Under the pieces are notes generated by a model. The model did not search any database. It saw nothing but the letters and a program-made list of their open reading frames with translations, and was not told the DNA's origin. A DNA stretch of 64,000 nucleotides from NCBI GenBank assembly GCA_947451935.1, contig CANGBH010000003.1:1-64000 (forward strand). The letters are read 5' to 3'. A program made the translations under genes and the position numbers. Shown in pieces: positions 34,932 through 43,426 of the stretch. The DNA is from Chitinophagaceae bacterium (GTDB lineage Bacteria > Bacteroidota > Bacteroidia > Chitinophagales > Chitinophagaceae). Position 1 is the stretch's first letter. The number at the start of each line of letters is the position of its first letter.

Positions 34932-35264
34932 TCAGCAACATTCTGATGTAGTTGGTTTATATTTTTCAAAGAATAATCCTAATTGGTTCTTTGCCTTGTT
35001 CCATTCTTTTTGATCAATACAGTAGCATACAGAGGTGCCCTCAATATCTCCCTTGATTAGTCCAGCTGATTTTAATTCTTTCAAATGTTGAGAGACAGTG
35101 CTTTGAGAAAGTGGGAGTTCGTTGACAACATCTCCACATATACAACTCTGTTTTTTAATTAGCAGGTTAAGTATCGCAATCCTTGCAGGATGCGAGAGTG
35201 CCTTGGTGTATTTGGCTATTGAAATTTCCTGTAATTTATATTCCTGTGTTTTACTTGCTCCCAT
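34932..35264 (-). CDS. arsR: ArsR family arsenic-responsive repressor
   Basis: A 110-aa winged-helix repressor. The motif KKQSCICGDVVNELPLSQ has the CxC arrangement (Cys-Ile-Cys) for trivalent arsenic in the DNA-binding helix, followed by the recognition helix SQSTVSQHLKEL; the C-terminus ends CC. The frame also starts at a GTG at 35297, but the palindromic operator 35269-35284 lies between that codon and the ATG at 35264, so the ATG start is preferred. It heads the leftward arsR-arsM-arsC operon and should dissociate on binding arsenite. Confidence 0.9.
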   Translation of the reverse strand: MGASKTQEYKLQEISIAKYTKALSHPARIAILNLLIKKQSCICGDVVNELPLSQSTVSQHLKELKSAGLIKGDIEGTSVCYCIDQKEWNKAKNQLGLFFEKYKPTTSECC

Positions 35265-35268
35265 ATTA

Positions 35269-35284
35269 ATCGCAATATTACGAT
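35269..35284. promoter_or_regulatory. palindromic ArsR operator
   Basis: The sequence ATCGCAATATTACGAT is a 16-bp palindrome with one mismatched pair (C/A at positions 5 and 12). It lies 5 bp upstream of the arsR ATG and between the ars operon and the divergent gene at 35375. Position and symmetry fit an ArsR-family operator; binding is inferred. Confidence 0.6.
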
Positions 35285-35322
35285 AAAATATCACCACTAT
35301 TGAAATTGAACTATTTAAATTA

Positions 35323-35352
35323 TTGTTAATGCTTTAAAAATCAGTACGTTTA
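35323..35352 (+). promoter_or_regulatory. Bacteroidota-type promoter of the 435-aa membrane protein gene
   Basis: TTG at 35323-35325 is followed by 19 bp and then TACGTTTA (35345-35352), one base off the TAnnTTTG consensus. The ATG at 35375 lies 22 bp downstream. The ArsR operator centre is about 70 bp upstream of the predicted start. Confidence 0.5.
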
Positions 35353-35374
35353 TAGTACCAATAAAACCTATTTT

Positions 35375-36682
35375 ATGAAAAGAAATTCTGGAATATTGAG
35401 CATACTCGTGGTAGCACTATCGATGGGAACAGCGTGGGCTATACGTGGGCAGTTTGGACATGAGCATGGAGCTGCATGGGCAGGAGCAATAGGCTCCTTG
35501 AGTACATTGTTGGTGATGAAAAGGACGGATTGGATTAAGAAAGGATTATATGTGACTTTAGCTGGTGCATTAGGCTGGGGATTAGGTGGAATGATGAGTT
35601 ATGGATTATTGGTTGGGTATGGTCATGGTAATGATTTCGGGAATGTATTATATGGCTTAGTCATGTTATTCTTGGTTGGTGGACTTTATGGGTTTATGGG
35701 AGGTGGATTTTTTGGAGTTGCCCTTTCCGATACAAAGCGAAATGTTGTTCAGTGGGTAAACTTAATACTTGAAATGACCGTTGGAGGAATAATATTTTAC
35801 TTTTTCCTAGTTGAACAATTTGATTGGCATGTTAATCCTCCGCGTTCTGAAATTTGGGCTGTCTGTTTAGGGATTTCAGTTGCATTAGCATGGAATATGA
35901 TACGTCATAAAAATTATGCTGCATTGAGGGTTGCCATATTTACATGTTTCGGTGCAGGTTTTGGTTTTGCGTTTGGAAATTTTTTGCAGGTTTTAGGACG
36001 GGTGTCTGAAATCCATTTCAATTTTTGGAATGTAATGGAATATTCGCTTGGATTTTTTGGTGGAATCGGTTTAGCCTATGGCACATTCACTTCTAAATGG
36101 GAACAAGAAGCAGAAGATGAAGTTGTAACAACTAAGCAACTTTTCTCATTGGTTATTTTAGTGGGCATTATTCCTTTCATAATGTGGCAACAGAATTTTG
36201 AATGGGATCGAATTCAAGAAACATTTGTAAAGCTTATATCAACTGATGATTCAACTTTTTATTTATGTGTACAATGGGGTTCGTTGTTATTAATATTACT
36301 TATGGCCATTTATTGGATTGCTAGGTTTAAGAGTTATTCAGAAATAAATTATTCCTCATTACGCCATTTTTTCTTTGGACATTGGTTGTTGTATATCGCT
36401 TTAAGTTTTATCATTACAGGTGCATTTGTCAGTATATACAGGCCTGAACAATATTTATATTTATTCAATTATGCGATTGTTTTTTTATTGATCAATAAAG
36501 TATCTCCATCTTTTACTACTCAATCATTTCAATTTTCACGTTATGTAAAAGGTTTTGTATCAATTTTAATAGCCATTATGTTGTTGTCTTTCATTCTGAT
36601 TCATACACATGGTGAATTCAAGGGTGCTCATAAGCGATTTGGAGAGATCCCAGCCATAGTGGATACAATTGGTAAAAAGTAA
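35375..36682 (+). CDS. polytopic membrane protein of unknown function
   Basis: A 435-aa membrane protein with about eleven or twelve predicted helices. I do not recognise a family. The first third is unusually glycine-rich (GALGWGLGGMMSYGLLVGYG, LVGGLYGFMGGGFFGV), which suggests tight helix packing, and includes an N-terminal AIRGQFGHEHGAAWAG motif with two His in the loop. It lies divergently from the ars operon with its own consensus promoter, and 131 bp upstream of a lipid-kinase-like gene. A transport role is plausible from topology; ligand unknown. It is not similar in motif to the known arsenite pumps ArsB or Acr3. Confidence 0.75.
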   Translation: MKRNSGILSILVVALSMGTAWAIRGQFGHEHGAAWAGAIGSLSTLLVMKRTDWIKKGLYVTLAGALGWGLGGMMSYGLLVGYGHGNDFGNVLYGLVMLFLVGGLYGFMGGGFFGVALSDTKRNVVQWVNLILEMTVGGIIFYFFLVEQFDWHVNPPRSEIWAVCLGISVALAWNMIRHKNYAALRVAIFTCFGAGFGFAFGNFLQVLGRVSEIHFNFWNVMEYSLGFFGGIGLAYGTFTSKWEQEAEDEVVTTKQLFSLVILVGIIPFIMWQQNFEWDRIQETFVKLISTDDSTFYLCVQWGSLLLILLMAIYWIARFKSYSEINYSSLRHFFFGHWLLYIALSFIITGAFVSIYRPEQYLYLFNYAIVFLLINKVSPSFTTQSFQFSRYVKGFVSILIAIMLLSFILIHTHGEFKGAHKRFGEIPAIVDTIGKK

Positions 36683-36775
36683 TATATGCTTTCTGTTTAA
36701 AAGCGAGTATTAGAAAATAATATCCTGATAAGTAGTATTTTATTGCTCATGCCATTTCCTTTAATGATAATTGGG

Positions 36776-36783
36776 TAAATTTG
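36776..36783 (+). promoter_or_regulatory. candidate -7 box of the lipid kinase gene
   Basis: TAAATTTG fits TAnnTTTG exactly and lies 30 bp upstream of the ATG at 36814. The nearest TTG is 30 bp away instead of 19-21, so the -33 half is not supported. Confidence 0.35.
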
Positions 36784-36813
36784 ACACCTCAACTTTATTA
36801 GCCATTTATTTCG

Positions 36814-37665
36814 ATGAATTATTTTATTTATAATCCTATTTCCGGAAATCATTCTGCTAGAAAAAAGAAGAAACTTTTGGATCTAATTTCCTCATACCCT
36901 GATAATATTGTTTTTGAAACAAAACAACAAGGCGACGAAATAGTATTGGCTAAAAGGGCTATTGAACTTGGGGCTAAATGCGTAATTGCTGTAGGGGGTG
37001 ATGGTACGATTAATAAAGTAGCTTCAGTTTTAAAAGGTATTGATATCCCGTTGGGAATCATCCCAATTGGCTCTGGAAACGGTCTAGCGCGGCATTTAAG
37101 TATTTCCATGAATATTAAAAAGGCGTTGTCTACTGTTATGAAAGGCTCCTGCATTTCTATTGACAGTTGTTTTTTAAATGATCAAGTATTTTTTTGTACA
37201 GCGGGACTGGGTTTTGATGCACATGTAGCGAATACGTTTGATGCTCGAAAAAAGAGGGGTTTGTTAAATTACATCATAGCTGTATTTATTTCTTTGTTTC
37301 GATTTAAGCCAGTTCACGTTAGTATAAATAATGGTCCGGTAGAGGAGTTATTCTTGTTGACTATTTCAAATGCAAATCAGTATGGCAATAACGCCTTTAT
37401 TTCTCCCAATGCAGATATACAAGATGGCAAATTCGAAATCATAAAAATTAAACGTTTACACCCAATAAAGCTAATTAGTGTAGTGCTCAGGCTTTTTTTA
37501 AAAAATATTGACAAATCTTCTAATGTTGATATTATCAACACGAATCAAGCCACTATTCATTTTAGAGTAAATCAGTCTATTCATGCTGATGGAGAAGCAT
37601 TATTTTCTGAGAGCGATATTCTTAACGTATCAATACAAACTAATTCACTGAAGGTGGTAGTTTAG
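36814..37665 (+). CDS. diacylglycerol/lipid kinase family protein (DgkB/YegS-like)
   Basis: A 283-aa cytoplasmic lipid kinase of the DAGK-catalytic family. The nucleotide-binding motif AVGGDGTINKV is intact near residue 60, and PLGIIPIGSGNGLARHL with the invariant SGNGLAR block follows. The C-terminal beta-sandwich (TISNANQYGNNAFISPNA, and SIHADGE near the end) is complete. In Gram-positive bacteria such kinases recycle the diacylglycerol released by LTA synthase. That makes its location 100 bp upstream of an LTA-synthase-family gene on the same strand notable. The lipid substrate is not proven; sphingoid bases are another option in this phylum. Confidence 0.88.
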   Translation: MNYFIYNPISGNHSARKKKKLLDLISSYPDNIVFETKQQGDEIVLAKRAIELGAKCVIAVGGDGTINKVASVLKGIDIPLGIIPIGSGNGLARHLSISMNIKKALSTVMKGSCISIDSCFLNDQVFFCTAGLGFDAHVANTFDARKKRGLLNYIIAVFISLFRFKPVHVSINNGPVEELFLLTISNANQYGNNAFISPNADIQDGKFEIIKIKRLHPIKLISVVLRLFLKNIDKSSNVDIINTNQATIHFRVNQSIHADGEALFSESDILNVSIQTNSLKVVV

Positions 37666-37748
37666 GTAGTTAAAATTCCTTCATACTTATTAGTATCACT
37701 TTAACTAATTTAATATTTTATAAAGTCGAATGGCGCTGCTTTAATTTC

Positions 37749-37756
37749 TACCTTTG
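37749..37756 (+). promoter_or_regulatory. candidate -7 box close to the start codon of the first LTA-synthase-like gene
   Basis: TACCTTTG fits TAnnTTTG and ends 9 bp before the ATG at 37766, implying an almost leaderless transcript. No TTG sits at the expected spacing upstream. Confidence 0.35.
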
Positions 37757-37765
37757 TCTTGAATT

Positions 37766-39688
37766 ATGAAAAAAGCGAGTTTAAATATATACTCAGGGCT
37801 GTTCCTACAGATTTTGCTGTCATTCTTATTGCTTCATCTTTCTCGGTACATTTTTTTTGCAATGAATGACTCTCACTTTTCAAACTTGAATTTTCACGAT
37901 TGGATTAATATAATAAAAGGGGGAATTCGATTTGATGTTGCTGCTATTTTATATACGAATGCATTATTTATTGTTCTAAGAATTATTCCTTTCCCCTTTC
38001 GTTTTAATAGATATTATAGAAGGACTTCAATCGCTATCTATTTAACACTGAATTCATTGATGCTAGCATTCAGCGAAATGGATATTATTTATTTTAGGTT
38101 TACACTTCGTCGATCAACCTGGATGATCTTTAGTGAGTTTTCAAACGAGCAGAATATTTCTGGTATCATTTTACACTCATTGATAGATTATTGGTACATG
38201 TTACCTCTTTTTATTTTGTTGCTCATTCCTTTATTTATAGGTAATAAAGTAATCGAAAACGCTATTATTCAACCAACATATACTAGATATCATCATTTTG
38301 GGAATATTGGTATGTTTTTCATGGTACCCGTATTTATAGTAGGCGGTGTTAGGGGGGATTTTAAGTATACTACCAGGCCCATTACAATGAGTAATGCTGG
38401 AGAATACGTCAGAAGCCCTGATGTTATTCCATTGGTATTGAATACCCCTTTTTGTATGATTCGTACCATACAACAACAATTCTATTCGAAGGATTCTTTT
38501 TTTACTGCGGAAAATTTGGATAAGATCTATTCACCAGTCCAATCTGTATCGACAATTCAACCTTTCAAATACGATAATGTTGTTGTTATAATTTTAGAAA
38601 GTTTTGGACGAGAATCAGTTGGATTTTATAATAAACATTTACAAGTAGGACAGTATAAGGGCTATACCCCATTTTTAGATTCTTTATTAGGGGAGGGCCA
38701 TGCATTCACACATTCCTTCGCTAATGGTAGAAAATCGATTGATGCATTACCTTCTGTGCTAATGGGCATCCCTGCTGGTGAATTACCATTTGTCCTGACG
38801 CCATATGTTTCTAATAAAACACAAAGTTTACCCTCTATTCTTAAAGATCAAGGCTACATTACTTCTTTTTTTCATGGTGCTCCTAATGGATCAATGGGCT
38901 TTAAAGCATTGGTTAATTTAATTGGAGTAGATCATTATTTTGGGAAAGATGAATATTCGCATGATGATGATTTTGATGGAACCTGGGGTATTTGGGATGA
39001 GCCCTTTTTCCAATATTTTGCTCATACTATCAACGGGTTCAAAGAGCCGTTCATGACAACTATTTTCAGTGTTTCATCCCATGAGCCATTTAAGGTACCT
39101 GCAGCATATACTGGTAAATTCCCGAAAGGAGATCATCCGCTAAGAGAGGCGATTGGCTATACAGATATGTCGCTCAGAAAGTTTTTTGACACCGCCAAAA
39201 AAATGCCTTGGTTTAAACATACACTCTTTGTTATTACCGGAGATCATGCAAGTATTTCTTATCAGCCCGAATATAAAACTCCATGGGGTGAGATGACAGT
39301 CCCAGTGTTATTCTATCATCCAAGTGATTCATCATTGAAAAAAACAGACGATAAAATTGTACAACAGATTGATGTTATGCCTACTGTGCTGTCTTATCTT
39401 CATTATGATAAGCCTTTTGTATCGTTTGGTAGAAATGTATTAATTAGCGACTCTAGTCATTTTGCAGTTAATTATCACAACGGATTTCAGCTATTTCAAA
39501 ATCATTACATGCTTCAAATGAATGGGAATAATCCATCAGCACTTTATGATTATATTGGTGATCCATTTCTTAAGACTAACCTAATACACAAAATGCCAGT
39601 CTTGGGTGATAGTATGAACAAAAAAGTAAAGGCTTTTATTCAACAATACCACAATAGATTGATTGATAATAATCTGGTCGTTCATTGA
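37766..39688 (+). CDS. LTA synthase family sulfatase-fold membrane enzyme (Ser nucleophile)
   Basis: A 640-aa membrane-anchored alkaline-phosphatase-superfamily enzyme. About five N-terminal helices (to about residue 195) are followed by a periplasmic sulfatase-like domain. VVIILESFGRESVG supplies the first metal-binding Glu; the nucleophile is Ser324 in ANGRKSIDALPS; FVITGDHAS near residue 495 carries the Asp-His metal ligands. Members transfer phosphoglycerol or phosphoethanolamine from phospholipid to an acceptor. A canonical lipoteichoic acid is not expected in a Gram-negative, so an outer-membrane glycan or lipid is a more likely acceptor. It lies downstream of the lipid kinase gene and converges with a paralogue 20 bp away. 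Confidence 0.87.
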   Translation: MKKASLNIYSGLFLQILLSFLLLHLSRYIFFAMNDSHFSNLNFHDWINIIKGGIRFDVAAILYTNALFIVLRIIPFPFRFNRYYRRTSIAIYLTLNSLMLAFSEMDIIYFRFTLRRSTWMIFSEFSNEQNISGIILHSLIDYWYMLPLFILLLIPLFIGNKVIENAIIQPTYTRYHHFGNIGMFFMVPVFIVGGVRGDFKYTTRPITMSNAGEYVRSPDVIPLVLNTPFCMIRTIQQQFYSKDSFFTAENLDKIYSPVQSVSTIQPFKYDNVVVIILESFGRESVGFYNKHLQVGQYKGYTPFLDSLLGEGHAFTHSFANGRKSIDALPSVLMGIPAGELPFVLTPYVSNKTQSLPSILKDQGYITSFFHGAPNGSMGFKALVNLIGVDHYFGKDEYSHDDDFDGTWGIWDEPFFQYFAHTINGFKEPFMTTIFSVSSHEPFKVPAAYTGKFPKGDHPLREAIGYTDMSLRKFFDTAKKMPWFKHTLFVITGDHASISYQPEYKTPWGEMTVPVLFYHPSDSSLKKTDDKIVQQIDVMPTVLSYLHYDKPFVSFGRNVLISDSSHFAVNYHNGFQLFQNHYMLQMNGNNPSALYDYIGDPFLKTNLIHKMPVLGDSMNKKVKAFIQQYHNRLIDNNLVVH

Positions 39689-39708
39689 GTGAAGAAATTG
39701 TGATCATC

Positions 39709-41592
39709 TTAATATTTCATGTAGTCGTTAAAAATTTTCTGCATATAGGCTTTTGCAAAATTCAATTTATGTTCTTTGTTAATGGATGAATCGGAAGATT
39801 TAAACTCAATAAGCCTTTTTGCATCTTCACTATAGCTTACCGAAAATCCATCGCCTACTAGTCCGAAGCCATTGTCCCAATCATAAAAAGCGTAACCATC
39901 TTTTTGATTTGCACGAAGGAGGTTTTTGCTCCACAGCGATGGCGCAGTTTGAAAGCCTAATTGGGTGTAGAGTGTTTGAGCAATATCAGTTTGACTTCCA
40001 ATGATGTCATTTTTTGATCCACGAAATTCATCTTTGAGTACATTACCATATAAAATTAATGGTATTCGATGTCTTCTTCTGTCCCAAATTTCATATTTTT
40101 TTTTGGGTAATCGATGACCATGATCAGCCACAATCACAAATAGGGTATTGTTATACCAAGGTTGCTTACTGGCTTCTTTGAAATAATTTCCTAAGGTTAA
40201 ATCGGTATAGTATGCTGTATTTCTGAATAAGTTGGATATATCATTTCCTTTGAACTTTGGTGCAATTGGGATTTCAAAAGGTTCATGATTGGAAAGTGTT
40301 AGCACTGTGCTGAAAAAGGGCGTTTTTAATGTTTTCAAGTCAGCTAAATGTTTTTTGAATAAAACGTTATCATGAGCTCCCCATTTTGAGTTAAAATCTT
40401 TTTTATCAAATGCATTTTTATCAACGATAACATCGTATGAGTGTGCAAGTAAATATGATTTTAGCCCAAAGAATTCACTTTCACCGCCATAATAGAAAGA
40501 AGTGAGGTAGTTTTTTTTCTTGAACTCTACTGCAATTGAAGGAAGACCTACTTGTTTGAGGTTTTCACGAATAATACTTCGGGTCGCTTGCGATGGGAAA
40601 GAGCTTAATATGGCAATAAGGCCTTTGTCTGTTCGCTCACCAGTTGAATAAATATTTGTAAAGAGTAAACCATTCTTAATCAAATCTTCCATATTTGGTG
40701 ATATACCTTTTTCTCCACCAAGACTTTCAATCAGATCTGCTGTATAACTTTCTACTATAATAAGAACAACATTAGGGGAATTTATACCAGGCTTCAAAAT
40801 ATTGATGATACTGTCATTTCGAGTGGGTTTTGTGAGCAATGAGTCCATTTTTTTATCAGAAAAATAAACATATTGTGATTTCAGAGGCCTCAGTTCAAGC
40901 ATCGTATTTTGCATCAATTGCCACATCGTGTTAGTGGACAAGTCATTGTAAACAGGAATGTTTGAGTATTGAGCCATGCTCACATTTATTGGACTTAATT
41001 GCCATCCTCCACGTATGAGCAGAAAATTTAACCCAAGTATCATGATGCCGATAGAACTTTTAGTTAGGATATTCCCAGTATTCGGAGGCCAATTAATCTT
41101 AGCTTGAATATATCTATTGGCTTTTAATAATGCATATCCAAATAGTATATAAATAATAGTTGAATAGATGAGAGCTAGCGAGATACCAGATATAGCTACT
41201 TCATATGGGAATTGAAAGAAGGTGTTTATCGCTTTATAACTAATCTTTGATCCCCATTCTCTGTATAAGTTCAAGTTTGACCAGCTAGCTAAGAGGAATA
41301 ATATGATTAAAATATATTGATATGCTCGGATAAATCCCTTTATTGATTTTTTCGTTTTAGTCAGTTGTGATATCAACGTGATAAGTAAAGGCAATGAAAC
41401 CAAGTAGGCCGCCATAGAGAAATCGAGCCTAATTGAATTTGAAAAAATATCTAGAATAGCTGAAAAAGACCTGCTAGGGAGTTTATTAAAAAAATAGGCA
41501 ATTACTATTAGCCTTTCAATAAAAAAGGCTAGCATCCAAAAGAGTAGTAGCCTAAAAAACAGGTTCAGGCTTTTTTTTGCGTTTTCGACCAA
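39709..41592 (-). CDS. LTA synthase family sulfatase-fold membrane enzyme (Thr nucleophile)
   Basis: A 627-aa paralogue of the preceding enzyme, encoded convergently. Five N-terminal membrane helices precede the periplasmic sulfatase-like domain. Metal and catalytic sites are NVVLIIVESYTAD for the Glu, Thr321 in STGERTDKGL as nucleophile, and FVIVADHGHRLPK for the Asp-His ligands. Its nucleophile is the Thr seen in classical LtaS, whereas the neighbour has Ser at the aligned place, so the two may differ in donor or acceptor. The transferred headgroup is not known. Confidence 0.87.
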   Translation of the reverse strand: MVENAKKSLNLFFRLLLFWMLAFFIERLIVIAYFFNKLPSRSFSAILDIFSNSIRLDFSMAAYLVSLPLLITLISQLTKTKKSIKGFIRAYQYILIILFLLASWSNLNLYREWGSKISYKAINTFFQFPYEVAISGISLALIYSTIIYILFGYALLKANRYIQAKINWPPNTGNILTKSSIGIMILGLNFLLIRGGWQLSPINVSMAQYSNIPVYNDLSTNTMWQLMQNTMLELRPLKSQYVYFSDKKMDSLLTKPTRNDSIINILKPGINSPNVVLIIVESYTADLIESLGGEKGISPNMEDLIKNGLLFTNIYSTGERTDKGLIAILSSFPSQATRSIIRENLKQVGLPSIAVEFKKKNYLTSFYYGGESEFFGLKSYLLAHSYDVIVDKNAFDKKDFNSKWGAHDNVLFKKHLADLKTLKTPFFSTVLTLSNHEPFEIPIAPKFKGNDISNLFRNTAYYTDLTLGNYFKEASKQPWYNNTLFVIVADHGHRLPKKKYEIWDRRRHRIPLILYGNVLKDEFRGSKNDIIGSQTDIAQTLYTQLGFQTAPSLWSKNLLRANQKDGYAFYDWDNGFGLVGDGFSVSYSEDAKRLIEFKSSDSSINKEHKLNFAKAYMQKIFNDYMKY

Positions 41593-41758
41593 TGCGTTGA
41601 GGTATTATTATCAGAGCTCTATGAACTAATCATAACAAAATTAAATATTTAGGGAAAAGGAAAGACAATTATTATTAAACCAAAAAAAATGTTAATAACT
41701 ATTTAAAATATCAAGCCGAACCTATTCTATCATATCTCTTCGTATCTTGCTTCCTGAT

Positions 41759-42118
41759 ATGAGGGTCATAATTTTTTGTTTAAGCTTTTTGATTGCCGCA
41801 GCCCAACCTGCATCAGCTCATATACAATCAGATTTATCCACTAGCCAATTTACTATTACTCAGCAGGGTGCTTATTCATTTCAGCATAATTCGCAAGATA
41901 AAAGCCTTAGTTTAGCGGTAGTCTTCATTGACATTGATGAAGATGAAATAACAGATCATGAACATAAGGGTATACATTTAGTTAAGAAAGGCCATCATGC
42001 TTCTAGAAATCTTCTTCCTTTATGTATAGAGAAGAATAGTTTAAGAATTAATTCTGCTGGATACTTCTTTCGATTACATCCTTCTCTCTTTTTATTTATT
42101 GGTTCATTTAGACTTTGA
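41759..42118 (+). CDS. small exported hypothetical protein
   Basis: A 119-aa protein with a signal peptide ending near AQPASA (residue about 20). The rest is unfamiliar: a polar middle with an acidic DIDEDEITDHEHKG stretch and a hydrophobic C-terminal end (FFRLHPSLFLFIGSFRL) that might be a second membrane segment or a beta strand. The frame extends to a TTG at 41747, but the ATG at 41759 gives a good signal peptide. It lies 200 bp upstream of the RND operon on the same strand; whether it belongs to it is unclear. The intervening 42119-42318 holds no other frame. Confidence 0.55.
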   Translation: MRVIIFCLSFLIAAAQPASAHIQSDLSTSQFTITQQGAYSFQHNSQDKSLSLAVVFIDIDEDEITDHEHKGIHLVKKGHHASRNLLPLCIEKNSLRINSAGYFFRLHPSLFLFIGSFRL

Positions 42119-42318
42119 TTTTTAACAGTGAAGTAGTCGCTCCAAGTAGTTAACTCTACTCTGGATAATTCACTTTATACACATAGACTATTTCAATATA
42201 GCTCTCGACTTAATCTTATTTTCTCTGATTTTTACTACTCTCTTGTATATATAGTTTTTAGCCGATTTAATTAATGTATAGTTAGGTTTCAAAATTTTAT
42301 GTGAAATATTTTAATGCT

Positions 42319-43398
42319 ATGAATAAATTAATGTTTTTGTCCGCACTGATTTTTTTTATTGGATTTACTGCTTGCAAACCTAAGCAAGAGGAAAAAGCTG
42401 AAGCTGGAAAATTTACAGTTACTAGTCCAGTCCTAATGGATACCTCTTTCGATAAGGAGTATGTCGCTCAGATTCAATCTCTTCAAAATATTGAAATTCG
42501 TGCGAAAGTGAAAGGGTTTATCGAAACCATCAATGTTGATGAAGGACAGCATGTTAAGGCTGGGCAGTTGCTTTTCACTATTAGGCCAAGGCAATACGAA
42601 GCTGAGTTGATGAAAGTTAGGGCAGAAGCTCGTACAGCTGATTTAGAAATGCAAAATGTAAAAAAACTGGCTGAAAAAAACATTGTTTCACAATCTGAAT
42701 TAGCTATGGCGGTTGCTAAGCTTGATGAAGCAAAAGCCGAGGTAGCGCTTGCTGAGTTAGAATATTCTTACACACAAGTTACTGCACCTTTTGATGGTAT
42801 AATTGATAGGATTCAATTTAAAACAGGAAGTCTTATTGATGAGGGTACTTTGTTGACTACACTTTCTAATAACAGAGAGATTTATGCTTATTTCAATGTT
42901 TCTGAAGTGGAGTACTTAGATTTTAAAAATCGAAATGATAACTCTGAAAAGAGTCAATTAACATTATTACTTGCAAATAATCAACCTCATAAGTATAAGG
43001 GACATATTCAAAATATTGAAGGACAGTTCGACAATGAAACAGGAAATATTGCATTCCGAGCAAAATTTCCTAATCCCGACTATCTTTTAAAGCATGGGGA
43101 GACTGGAAAAGTTCAACTAAAAATGGATTTGAAAAACGCATTAATCATTCCTCAAAAAGCAACTTACGAAATTCAGGACAAGATATATGTGTATGTAGTT
43201 GATGATAAGAACGTTGTAAAATCAAGAAATATAACTATCAAACAAAAATTACCGAATTTATATATTATTGATAGCGGACTTTCAGCAACAGATAAAGTTC
43301 TCTTAGAAGGAGTTCAAAGTGTTAAGGAGGATGATAAAATAAAGTTTGACTTCATCTCTCCAGCTCAGGTTATGGAACAGTTATCCTTAAAGATGTAA
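42319..43398 (+). CDS. RND efflux periplasmic adaptor (membrane fusion) lipoprotein
   Basis: A 359-aa HlyD/AcrA-type membrane fusion protein, lipid-anchored (FTAC, Cys19). Parts in order: a beta-barrel/lipoyl half (IRAKVKGFIETINVDEGQHVK), the alpha-helical hairpin (about residues 90-150, ending ELEYSYTQVTAPFDG), the lipoyl return and the membrane-proximal domain. It links the inner-membrane pump to the outer-membrane channel. A GTG at 42301 is an alternative start, but the ATG at 42319 gives a compact lipoprotein signal. It is the first gene of a three-gene efflux operon, 28 bp before the pump. Confidence 0.9.
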   Translation: MNKLMFLSALIFFIGFTACKPKQEEKAEAGKFTVTSPVLMDTSFDKEYVAQIQSLQNIEIRAKVKGFIETINVDEGQHVKAGQLLFTIRPRQYEAELMKVRAEARTADLEMQNVKKLAEKNIVSQSELAMAVAKLDEAKAEVALAELEYSYTQVTAPFDGIIDRIQFKTGSLIDEGTLLTTLSNNREIYAYFNVSEVEYLDFKNRNDNSEKSQLTLLLANNQPHKYKGHIQNIEGQFDNETGNIAFRAKFPNPDYLLKHGETGKVQLKMDLKNALIIPQKATYEIQDKIYVYVVDDKNVVKSRNITIKQKLPNLYIIDSGLSATDKVLLEGVQSVKEDDKIKFDFISPAQVMEQLSLKM

Positions 43399-43426
43399 GG
43401 CTTATAATTATAATTAAAGAAAAAAT

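Noticed and set aside
35265-35297. GTG-initiated N-terminal extension of ArsR
   Set aside because: It would place the palindromic operator inside the coding region; the ATG at 35264 fits the family length.
39709-41592. arylsulfatase function for the LTA-synthase-like proteins
   Set aside because: The nucleophile context and multi-helix N-terminus are of the LtaS/phosphotransferase type, and the C-x-P-x-R sulfatase motif is absent.
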